Source: Desulfofustis sp. (lineage in GTDB: Bacteria; Desulfobacterota; Desulfobulbia; Desulfobulbales; Desulfocapsaceae). Taken from it: a stretch of DNA of 5,021 nt. A program made the position numbers and the translations under genes. Below the pieces are notes generated by a model that made no database searches, was not told where the DNA came from, and saw only the letters and a program-made list of their open reading frames with translations. Below are positions 1 through 5,021 of this stretch, piece by piece. Position 1 is the first letter of the stretch; each line of letters opens with the position of its first letter. Where the stretch lies: the NCBI GenBank assembly GCA_030145365.1, contig JAQYVS010000448.1, forward strand, positions 1 to 5,021. The letters run 5' to 3'.

Positions 1-294
1 ATCCAACGCGAAGAGGATGTCGATACCCTTGTGTTTGACGTCGATCCAGCGATAACCGTATTGAGGTCTGGCCAAGGCGACAAAACAGAGAAAAACAGCG
101 AAGAGAAGCAGTATCTTTTTAAGTGTTCTTCTTCCAGCCGATACATTTCCGGTCAGTTTGGGAAGAAGCGATGGGGCTGCAAAACGAGAGAGCTGCTGCA
201 GCCTGATGCGCTCAAAACGAGACCATAAAAACCAGCTGATCATGCAGCTGGTCGAACCGAATAGGATCCACAATGGTTGGTTAAAAGTGAACAT
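1..294 (-). CDS. batB: BatB-like von Willebrand factor A membrane protein, N-terminal part (cut by window edge)
   Basis: Ninety-eight codons are visible from an ATG at 294-292, open through position 1, so the C-terminal part lies outside the window. The protein starts MFTFNQPLWILFG. It has hydrophobic segments at about residues 8-24 and 60-75, then ARPQYG (75-80) and GIDILFALD (90-98). This is the same architecture as the upstream batA product, whose ARPQHG and GIDIFLGVDVSSSM match in order. Asp98 aligns with the first aspartate of the MIDAS metal site (DxSxS), and the window ends just after it, so an intact site cannot be confirmed. In the family this is an inner-membrane protein with its VWA domain outside the cytoplasm, paired with BatA. 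The start lies 7 bp after the batA stop. I see no Shine-Dalgarno, so translation may be coupled to batA. A later in-frame ATG at residue 18 would remove the first membrane segment and is less likely. The batB label rests on position after batA and the N-terminal pattern; a second batA-like paralogue is possible. Confidence 0.88.
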   Translation of the reverse strand, partial: MFTFNQPLWILFGSTSCMISWFLWSRFERIRLQQLSRFAAPSLLPKLTGNVSAGRRTLKKILLLFAVFLCFVALARPQYGYRWIDVKHKGIDILFALD

Positions 295-301
295 AGAATA
301 G

Positions 302-1288
302 TTACGGTAAGTTGTTTCTGCGCACGAACAGTCCAGCTGCAAGGAACAGCAGCGAAAAACCAATACAATAGCTGAACAGTTCCCGATAGTTTTCAAATTG
401 TTTGATCGATAGCTTTGTTGTTTCCATCTTGTCTATTTCCCGGTAAACACGTTCCAGCGAGGAGGTATCTGTTGCTCTGAAATAACGGGCTCCGGTTGTT
501 TCGGCAATCTGTTTCAGGGTTGCTTCATCGATATTCACCTGAACCCGACGAATGGTTTTTCGACCATACGGGTCGGTGATTGGTGTTGGAGCTACCCCTC
601 TGGTTCCTGCACCGACCGTGTATACTTTCACTCCCAGTGCTCTGGCAGCTTCGGCGGCAACGGGCGGCGGCACTTTGCCTGCTGTGTTCATACCGTCTGT
701 GAGCAGAATAACCAGACGTGATTTTGATTGCTGGTTGTTCAATCGCGAGGTTGCAACTCCTATTGCTGAGCCGATTGCAGTTCCGTCTTCAATCATGCCG
801 ATTGAAAGAGCTTCAAGCCGTTTGTTAAGCCAGTCGTGATCAAGGGTTAAAGGGCTGATGAGATATGGTTTTCCGCTGAAGGCAATGAGCCCGATTCGAT
901 CATTGGGGCGCTCGCTTATAAACTTACTGACCACCGATTTTACAACTTCAAGCCGGTTTACCGATTTACCCGCAAGAGTGAAATCCATTGCCTCCATGGA
1001 ACTTGAAACATCGACACCGAGGAAAATGTCGATTCCGCTCGCTTCGATTTCCGTTGTCGTCTTGCCATGCTGGGGCCGGGCAAGAGCAAGAATAAGCAGG
1101 GTTATGGAGAGAAGCTTGAACAATAGAAGTAGTCCGCCGAACACAGACCTGCGTCCAACACCGATTGTTTCAGCAATGGCGGTGGAGGAGAAAACGAGTG
1201 CCGGGGCCGGTCCGGACTTTCCCCGCATCAATGCCAGAAGTGGAATTAAGCCGAGAAGCCAGAGAAATTCAGGGTAGAGAAAGCGCAT
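302..1288 (-). CDS. batA: BatA-like von Willebrand factor A domain membrane protein
   Basis: This 328-residue protein has the usual BatA length and layout. It has an N-terminal hydrophobic segment (about 4-21), a second (about 50-70) ending in ARPQHG, a VWA domain (about 86-285) and a C-terminal membrane segment (about 305-322) followed by a short basic tail. The MIDAS metal site looks complete: DVSSSM (Asp93, Ser95, Ser97), Thr170 in DGTAIG and Asp198 in LTDG. The stretch around 252-288 (LKQIAETTGARYFRATD, then a YREIDKME-like helix) is typical of BatA. In the family the VWA domain faces the periplasm and binds partner proteins through a divalent metal; the client is unknown. The ATG is 3 bp after the stop of the preceding DUF4381 gene and has a strong AGGGGGA ribosome binding site 7 nt upstream. 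It is followed after 7 bp by the batB-like gene. The family call is secure; the physiological role (envelope stress tolerance) is inferred from family literature. Confidence 0.95.
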   Translation of the reverse strand: MRFLYPEFLWLLGLIPLLALMRGKSGPAPALVFSSTAIAETIGVGRRSVFGGLLLLFKLLSITLLILALARPQHGKTTTEIEASGIDIFLGVDVSSSMEAMDFTLAGKSVNRLEVVKSVVSKFISERPNDRIGLIAFSGKPYLISPLTLDHDWLNKRLEALSIGMIEDGTAIGSAIGVATSRLNNQQSKSRLVILLTDGMNTAGKVPPPVAAEAARALGVKVYTVGAGTRGVAPTPITDPYGRKTIRRVQVNIDEATLKQIAETTGARYFRATDTSSLERVYREIDKMETTKLSIKQFENYRELFSYCIGFSLLFLAAGLFVRRNNLP

Positions 1289-1291
1289 GCC

Positions 1292-1984
1292 TTAGTCCCC
1301 CTGCCCATTATTAACAAGCGTGGCTTCCACAACGGAACGGGCCTTGGCACCAAGTGCGGTTATTTCTTCTGAATCGGGATGAAAGCGGGCAAACTTGGCT
1401 TTGTCGCACACCATTAGGCATTGCAGCAAAATATCCGTATTATTCTGCGCCCGATATTCAGACAATTGTCCTGTCTCTCTAGTCTTTACGGCCCTGATTG
1501 CCGTGATGAATTCTGCTGTAGTCCGACTGGTGATCCGTTGGCCCGAGATCTCTTCCATAAAGGTTTTAAGGATACAGGAAACCTCGTTGCAATAGTGGCG
1601 GATATCGATGTTATCTCGCAATTGTTCAGCCTTTTTCAGCTCCGTCAGCGCTTTTTGAGCATGGTCTATGTGGATGACATTCTGCTTTTTAAATCTATTT
1701 CTGAGCCTGAAGAGGACAAACAGAGCTAAAACTCCAAGCAATGACCCAACCAAGTACAAATGATACGGTACCGGTGCGGGTAGTGGAACGGGGCCATAGA
1801 TATCTAAAATATCCTGTTGTCGGATTTCAACGCTCGCCGGTAATTGTGCTGGTGACTGCGTATGCACAGACGATTCCGGGACCGGAAAAGTATCTGGGGT
1901 ATCGGCCAGAAGATGAGTCTGCTGCAGGAGTATACATGCAAAACAGCATAGGAGAGAAAGAGGGAGTCGCAGTTTTCTCATCAT
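1292..1984 (-). CDS. DUF4381 family protein of the MoxR/Bat operon
   Basis: This 230-residue protein has a signal-peptide-like N-terminus (basic start, hydrophobic core about 7-20, possible cleavage after Ala27 in LLAD). A short extracytoplasmic stretch carries the motif DILDIYGPVPLP (58-69), which resembles the conserved motif of DUF4381 proteins. A single membrane segment (about 76-94) follows, then a basic stop-transfer stretch (RLRNRFKK, 93-100) and a cytoplasmic helical domain to the C-terminus. The segment CDKAKFARFHP (193-203) is also typical of the family. DUF4381 proteins sit in MoxR/Bat operons between the DUF58 and VWA genes and share a membrane-proximal pattern with BatD; their biochemical function is unknown. 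The start overlaps the DUF58 stop as ATGA, which suggests translational coupling. The codons at 1984 and 1981 are both ATG, so either could be used. The N-terminus is cysteine-rich (three Cys in residues 13-17) but has no convincing lipobox. Family confidence is good; function is not assigned. Confidence 0.85.
   Translation of the reverse strand: MMRKLRLPLSLLCCFACILLQQTHLLADTPDTFPVPESSVHTQSPAQLPASVEIRQQDILDIYGPVPLPAPVPYHLYLVGSLLGVLALFVLFRLRNRFKKQNVIHIDHAQKALTELKKAEQLRDNIDIRHYCNEVSCILKTFMEEISGQRITSRTTAEFITAIRAVKTRETGQLSEYRAQNNTDILLQCLMVCDKAKFARFHPDSEEITALGAKARSVVEATLVNNGQGD
1296..1302 (-). promoter_or_regulatory. Shine-Dalgarno of batA
   Basis: The minus strand reads AGGGGGA, then 7 nt, then the batA ATG. 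The site lies inside the last codons of the DUF4381 gene, whose TAA falls between it and the start. It supports the ATG at 1288 as the batA start and suggests batA is translated independently as well as by coupling. Confidence 0.7.
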
Positions 1985-2895
1985 CTGGTCAATCTTCGTT
2001 TTCGGGCCCCGAAAAAGGAGAGAAGCGGGCCTATGTATGATTGGTGAGTATAAATATCAAGTCTGTCCACACCAGCTGCTGCCAGTGTACGGTGTAGTTT
2101 TTGACGCCTGTCCGTGGCAGCTTCATTCCAGCGCTGCCTGACTCTTGGGCTTGAGGTATTGAGTTCGACCTGTCTACCGGTTTCAGCATCTTCAATGGTC
2201 AGACGGCCGCAATCGGGCAGGTTTTCTTCATGCGGATCGGCTACGACGACTGATATGAGGTCATGGTGCCGCTTGCAGATGGTTAGTTTTGTCTTGAGCT
2301 CGGATAATTGCTGTTCGTAATTACCGGAAAGGCAATAATCTGAAATCAGGAAGGTGACGGCCTTTCTTTTATTCACCTTGGTGACGAAATCTAGCGGTAC
2401 AAAGAGATTGGTCTGTCTGCCTCGAGGCTGGTAATAGAGAATCTCTCTGATAACCCGTAAGATATGTGAGCGTCCTTTATTGGGGGGAATGTAGAGCTCA
2501 ATGAAATCGGAAAAAAGAATCAGGCCGACTTTGTCATTGTTGCGAACAGCTGAAAATGCCAGGACAGAGCCCAGCTCAGCCATCAGCTCACGTTTGGATA
2601 TTTCCGCAGAACCGAAATCCCCGCTGCCGCTGATATCGATCAGCAGCATGATGGTGAGTTCGCGTTCCTCGACAAATTTTTTCACATGGGGTGTGCCCGT
2701 CCGGGCAGTGACATTCCAGTCGATGGTGCGAATTTCATCGCCGGCAACATATTCGCGGACTTCATCAAAATTCATTCCGCTGCCTTTAAAGACAGAGTGA
2801 TAGCTGCCGGCCATGCTGTCAGACACCAGCTGTCTGGTTCGGATTTCTATCTGCCTGACTTTTTTCAGGATATCATTTGTTTTCTGATGATCCAT
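1981..2895 (-). CDS. DUF58 (VWA-like) protein, MoxR partner
   Basis: From the ATG at 2895 this encodes 304 residues, the usual size for a short cytoplasmic DUF58 protein. No membrane segment is visible. The opening residues (DILKKVRQIEIRT, then GSYHSVFKGSGMNFDEVREY) and GDEIRTIDWNVTAR (52-65) are the classic DUF58 signature. A VWA-like fold follows, with a metal-site-like DISGSG (Asp87, Ser89, Ser91), Thr162 in RQTNL and Asp186 in ISDY. DUF58 genes almost always sit next to moxR, and the products are thought to work with the ATPase, perhaps as substrate adaptors. The reading frame also extends upstream to a TTG at 2925 that would overlap moxR. The ATG is preferred because family members begin close to it and it leaves a 7-bp gap after the moxR stop. 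Neither start has a recognisable Shine-Dalgarno, so coupling to moxR translation is likely. The 3' end overlaps the next gene by 4 bp. Confidence 0.95.
   Translation of the reverse strand: MDHQKTNDILKKVRQIEIRTRQLVSDSMAGSYHSVFKGSGMNFDEVREYVAGDEIRTIDWNVTARTGTPHVKKFVEERELTIMLLIDISGSGDFGSAEISKRELMAELGSVLAFSAVRNNDKVGLILFSDFIELYIPPNKGRSHILRVIREILYYQPRGRQTNLFVPLDFVTKVNKRKAVTFLISDYCLSGNYEQQLSELKTKLTICKRHHDLISVVVADPHEENLPDCGRLTIEDAETGRQVELNTSSPRVRQRWNEAATDRRQKLHRTLAAAGVDRLDIYTHQSYIGPLLSFFGARKRRLTR
1999..2015. repeat. Short perfect palindrome near the DUF58/DUF4381 junction
   Basis: The sequence TTTTCGGGCCCCGAAAA reads as a 7-bp stem with a 3-nt GCC loop. It lies in the last codons of the DUF58 gene, about 15 nt before the DUF4381 start on the minus strand. 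In mRNA the hairpin could affect initiation at the coupled start. It has no following U-tract in the direction of transcription, so it is not an intrinsic terminator. It may be fortuitous coding sequence. Confidence 0.4.
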
Positions 2896-2902
2896 AAATG
2901 GG

Positions 2903-3940
2903 CTAAGGTACAGTAATGTTGTCAAGAATTTTTCTGATAATATCCTCAGAGGTAATAGCTTCAGCTTCAGCTTCGTAGCTGACCCGAATGCGATGCCGCA
3001 TCACGTCAAACGCCGCCTGTTTCACATCATCAGGGGTGACATATCCCCGGCCTTCCAGATAGGCAAGGCTCCGTGAAACGGCTTTAAGATTCAAGGAGGC
3101 TCTCGGTGAGGCACCGGTTTCTACGTATCCATCAAAATCCAGCCCAAAAGCGAGCGGCTCCCGACTGGCACACACCAGCGACACGATATAATCCTTTATC
3201 TTGCCATCCATGTAGATTGAGTTGACCACCGAACGTGAATTGAGAATCGTACCCTGATCGGCAACAGCTTCAATGTCAACCTGTGAATCCGCATAGTCCC
3301 GCATCTCGAGAAGCTGCCGCTCTTCCTCCCGGCTTGGATAACTGACAGTTACCTTGAGCATAAAGCGGTCTATCTGGGCTTCAGGCAGTGGGTATGTTCC
3401 TTCCTGTTCGATCGGATTCTGGGTAGCCATCACCAGAAAAAGTTCCGGCAGCTGATAGCTGACATCGCCGATGGTAACCTGTTTTTCCTGCATCGCCTCC
3501 AGCAGTGCCGACTGAACTTTGGCCGGGGCGCGATTGATTTCATCGGCCAGGATAATAGAGGAGAAGATGGGTCCCTGTTTAACCTCGAAAACGGTATCGC
3601 GCGGATTGTATATTTCGGTACCGATGATATCCGCTGGCAGCATGTCCGGGGTAAATTGTATTCTTCTGAATGGTGTATCTACTGTCTGGGCCAGACTCTT
3701 AACCGCCAATGTCTTTGCCAAGCCGGGCAGACCTTCAACCAGGATGTGGCCACCGGTTAACAAACAGACCAGTAGACGCTCAATCAGATGATCCTGACCG
3801 ATAATTGCCTTTCTCAACTCTTTTTTCAAAGGTGCCAGCCAGGAAGATGTCTCGGTGATACGCGTAGAGATTTCCTGAATCTCATCGTACGTGGTATCGT
3901 GTGGAGACAAAGAAACGATGTCCGAACTGATGCTTTGCAT
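2903..3940 (-). CDS. moxR: MoxR family AAA+ ATPase
   Basis: This 345-residue protein is a typical full-length MoxR ATPase (AAA_3 core plus C-terminal lid). After a roughly 40-residue N-terminal extension, the core shows Walker A GLPGLAKT (70-77, Lys76), Walker B IILADEINRAP (129-139, Asp133 and Glu134), sensor 1 ATQNP (172-176), DRF (191-193, the region of the arginine finger) and a sensor 2 motif GASPRAS (276-282, Arg280). All key residues are present, so it should bind and hydrolyse ATP. MoxR proteins are cytoplasmic hexameric chaperone-like enzymes that help assemble or activate protein complexes, generally together with the VWA proteins encoded next to them. It is the first gene of the minus-strand operon and the one with the clearest Shine-Dalgarno, AGGAG 5 nt before the ATG. 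The stop is followed after 7 bp by the DUF58 gene. The specific client of this MoxR cannot be deduced. Confidence 0.97.
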   Translation of the reverse strand: MQSISSDIVSLSPHDTTYDEIQEISTRITETSSWLAPLKKELRKAIIGQDHLIERLLVCLLTGGHILVEGLPGLAKTLAVKSLAQTVDTPFRRIQFTPDMLPADIIGTEIYNPRDTVFEVKQGPIFSSIILADEINRAPAKVQSALLEAMQEKQVTIGDVSYQLPELFLVMATQNPIEQEGTYPLPEAQIDRFMLKVTVSYPSREEERQLLEMRDYADSQVDIEAVADQGTILNSRSVVNSIYMDGKIKDYIVSLVCASREPLAFGLDFDGYVETGASPRASLNLKAVSRSLAYLEGRGYVTPDDVKQAAFDVMRHRIRVSYEAEAEAITSEDIIRKILDNITVP

Positions 3941-3945
3941 TGATG

Positions 3946-3950
3946 CTCCT
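3946..3950 (-). promoter_or_regulatory. Shine-Dalgarno of moxR
   Basis: The minus strand reads TTAAGGAG, then CATCA, then the moxR ATG, giving a 5-nt spacer. This fixes the start at 3940. Confidence 0.85.
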
Positions 3951-3973
3951 TAAATGATGATTGATGTTGTCGG

Positions 3974-3998
3974 GTATCTGCTTATAAAAGCAGAATAC
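3974..3998. repeat. Imperfect hairpin upstream of moxR
   Basis: The arms GTAT-CTGCTT and AAGCAG-(A)-ATAC flank an ATAA loop, giving a 10-bp stem with one bulged base. It lies 34 bp before the moxR start. It overlaps the candidate -10 box of the moxR promoter (TATAAG on the minus strand). It could therefore be a DNA-binding site or, if transcription starts further upstream, a leader hairpin. No U-tract follows in either direction, so it does not look like a terminator. Confidence 0.4.
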
Positions 3999-4008
3999 AA
4001 CATGATAA
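3981..4008 (-). promoter_or_regulatory. Candidate moxR operon promoter
   Basis: The minus strand contains TTATCA (4008-4003), a 16-bp spacer and TATAAG (3986-3981), a weak -35 with a good -10 for a housekeeping sigma factor. It would start transcription near 3974 and give a leader of about 34 nt with the AGGAG site. It was found by eye in an AT-rich region, so it is tentative. Confidence 0.35.
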
Positions 4009-4021
4009 TTACTGTAACCTT

Positions 4022-4053
4022 GCCCAAACATTACAATCTTGTAATGTTCGGGC
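4022..4053. promoter_or_regulatory. 32-bp palindrome, probable operator in the divergent promoter region
   Basis: The arms at 4022-4036 and 4039-4053 are complementary at 14 of 15 positions around a 2-bp TC centre; the single mismatch pairs 4026 with 4049. The inner 22 bp, AACATTACAA-TC-TTGTAATGTT, is perfectly symmetric apart from the centre. Such symmetry suggests binding of a dimeric regulator. The core ACAA-NN-TTGT resembles the inner part of the CusR/CopR-type (OmpR-family) metal-response box as I recall it, but TetR-type and other operators can look similar. There is no T-run beside it on either strand, so it is not an intrinsic terminator. It lies 35 bp before the glycosyltransferase start and overlaps that gene's candidate -35 box. 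Its centre is about 63 bp upstream of the predicted moxR transcription start, so it could repress one gene and activate the other. Confidence 0.6.
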
Positions 4054-4066
4054 TGCAATGGATAAC
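4039..4066 (+). promoter_or_regulatory. Candidate glycosyltransferase promoter
   Basis: TTGTAA (4039-4044), a 16-bp spacer and GATAAC (4061-4066) give a mediocre sigma-70-like promoter whose -35 box is inside the right arm of the palindrome. Transcription would start close to 4073, leaving a short leader before the ATG. The match is weak and was found by eye. Confidence 0.3.
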
Positions 4067-4088
4067 AAAAAGATTTTATTAAGTAATT

Positions 4089-5021
4089 ATGCTGATTATA
4101 TCCCTGGTTTGTTTTCTTATTACGCTGGCAGTGATAGTTGAACTCGGTGTCGGATATCTGAAATTAGTTTCACTTGATACCTATCTTCCTGATCCCGATG
4201 CGTCAGCTAAGGTTTCCGTCATAATTCCTGCCTGTAATGAAGCGCAGACCATAGAATCTGGTCTGAGATCATTGGCAGGTCAAAATTACGAAAACCTGGA
4301 AATCATCGTGGTAAACGATCGCTCCACAGATGTTACCCAGCAAGTAATTGAGCGCGTCAGAGATGAATTTCCGAAAATACAATCCCTTGAAATCAAGTCC
4401 TTACCTTCGGGATGGCTCGGTAAGCCGCATGCATTGCAGAAGGGTGCGGAGATCGCGACAGGAGATTATCTGATTTTCACCGATGCGGATGTTCAGTTCG
4501 AGGAGACAACCATTTCCCGGGCAGTTACCGCATTGGAAACAGAAAACCTCGATCATCTGACGCTGATTTTTAAAAACAGCAGTGGTGGAGCGCTTTTGAA
4601 TGCTGTTGTCGGAGATATTGGAGCAGGATTAATCTGGTTGATCAAGCCGTGGCAGGCAAAAAAAAGAAACGGCAGATTTTCAGTTGGGGTGGGTGCCTTC
4701 AACATGGTCAAGGTTTCAGCATACCAGGCTGTTGGTAGGCATGAACAGATTCGGATGCAGGTGATTGATGACCTGTTTCTGGGGAAAATTATTAAACGTC
4801 AAGGGTTGAGCCAGAATTGTCTTCTGGCACAGGATTTTCTTTCCGTTCCCTGGTACCAGTCGGTAGGACAACTGGTCTCGGGGTTGATGAAAAATGTCTT
4901 TGCCTTCTTTAACTACCGTTTGCCCTATGTCATGGTTGGCCTGATGGGTCTGTTTTTCGTTGTACTATTACCCTATTTCGGAGTCCTGTTTGGCAGTGGT
5001 CCTGCCCGATTGTTTTTTCTT
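4089..5021 (+). CDS. Membrane-anchored family 2 glycosyltransferase (HpnB/CrtQ-like), C-terminus beyond window
   Basis: The frame stays open from the ATG at 4089 to the last base, giving 311 codons with no stop. The start is well bounded because an in-frame TAA lies at 4080-4082. No clear Shine-Dalgarno is present. The protein begins with a membrane segment (about 2-18). A GT-A fold follows: KVSVIIPACNEA (41-52), IIVVNDRSTD (72-81) for nucleotide-sugar binding, and TDAD (131-134), the DxD-type metal site. VIDDLFLGKIIKRQG (225-239) is the usual position of the catalytic acidic residue. A second hydrophobic region (about 278-300) starts a C-terminal membrane domain that runs out of the window. 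The motif LPSGWLGKPHAL (105-116) resembles a segment of HpnB-type hopanoid-associated and CrtQ-type carotenoid glycosyltransferases, so a lipid or terpenoid acceptor is plausible. The acceptor and sugar are not determined. It is divergent from the moxR operon and shares its intergenic region. GT2 membership is secure; the subfamily is tentative. Confidence 0.93.
   Translation, partial: MLIISLVCFLITLAVIVELGVGYLKLVSLDTYLPDPDASAKVSVIIPACNEAQTIESGLRSLAGQNYENLEIIVVNDRSTDVTQQVIERVRDEFPKIQSLEIKSLPSGWLGKPHALQKGAEIATGDYLIFTDADVQFEETTISRAVTALETENLDHLTLIFKNSSGGALLNAVVGDIGAGLIWLIKPWQAKKRNGRFSVGVGAFNMVKVSAYQAVGRHEQIRMQVIDDLFLGKIIKRQGLSQNCLLAQDFLSVPWYQSVGQLVSGLMKNVFAFFNYRLPYVMVGLMGLFFVVLLPYFGVLFGSGPARLFFL

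Noticed and set aside
31..228. Plus-strand open frame of 65 codons
   Set aside because: It lies antisense to the N-terminal coding part of the batB-like gene, has no family resemblance and has a composition expected of a shadow frame.
552..1277. Two long plus-strand open frames (552-839 and 858-1277)
   Set aside because: Both are antisense to batA, whose VWA domain and metal site are clear in the minus frame; the plus translations show no recognisable domain.
1900..1984. DUF4381 protein as a lipoprotein
   Set aside because: The N-terminus has several cysteines, but none follows a proper lipobox (small residues before Cys); an ordinary signal peptide or anchor fits better.
1395..2040. Plus-strand open frames opposite the DUF4381 gene
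   Set aside because: They are antisense shadows; the minus-strand frame has the signal peptide, membrane segment and DUF4381 motif.
2114..3791. Plus-strand open frames opposite the DUF58 and moxR genes
   Set aside because: They are antisense to genes with intact catalytic or signature motifs and have no ribosome binding sites or known domains that I can recognise.
4022..4053. Palindrome read as an intrinsic terminator
   Set aside because: Neither strand has a run of T after the stem, and both flanking genes start here rather than end, so no transcript needs terminating at this point.
1..5021. Mobile element, CRISPR array, tRNA or rRNA
   Set aside because: I found no spaced direct repeats, transposase or integrase motifs, or tRNA-like cloverleaf segments when reading both strands.

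Overview
This window is ordinary bacterial chromosome. It holds most of a MoxR/Bat ("aerotolerance") operon on the minus strand and, divergently on the plus strand, the start of a glycosyltransferase gene. The proteins look Gram-negative: inner-membrane von Willebrand factor A (VWA) proteins and a DUF4381-type protein with a signal peptide and one membrane segment. Gene order and protein style would fit Desulfobacterota (the former deltaproteobacteria) or a related proteobacterial lineage. That placement is an impression and was not tested. I see no insertion sequences, tRNA or rRNA genes, CRISPR arrays or phage genes.

Layout, read in the direction of minus-strand transcription: moxR AAA+ ATPase (3940-2903), DUF58 protein (2895-1981), DUF4381 protein (1984-1292), batA-like VWA protein (1288-302), then the first 98 codons of a second, batB-like VWA protein (294-1, cut by the window edge). 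Gaps are 7 bp, a 4-bp ATGA overlap, 3 bp and 7 bp, so this is almost certainly one transcript. Later bat genes (TPR protein, BatD, BatE) would be expected beyond position 1 but cannot be seen.

The intergenic region 3941-4088 separates the operon from a plus-strand family 2 glycosyltransferase (4089-5021, open at the window end). It contains a good Shine-Dalgarno for moxR, a bulged hairpin, weak candidate promoters in both directions and a near-perfect 32-bp palindrome (4022-4053). The palindrome has no U-tract on either side, so it looks like a dimeric regulator's operator rather than a terminator. It is the most interesting unexplained element here.

Working model from family knowledge: MoxR, an AAA+ chaperone-like ATPase, acts in the cytoplasm with the DUF58 VWA-like protein. 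The DUF4381 protein and the two membrane-anchored VWA proteins form an envelope module whose metal-binding VWA domains face the periplasm. Such operons have been tied to envelope stress and oxidative or acid tolerance in several bacteria, but their client proteins are poorly known. The glycosyltransferase is membrane-anchored and resembles enzymes of the hopanoid (HpnB-like) or carotenoid (CrtQ-like) glycosylation type. Its link to the bat operon is positional only. No clearly novel system is visible.
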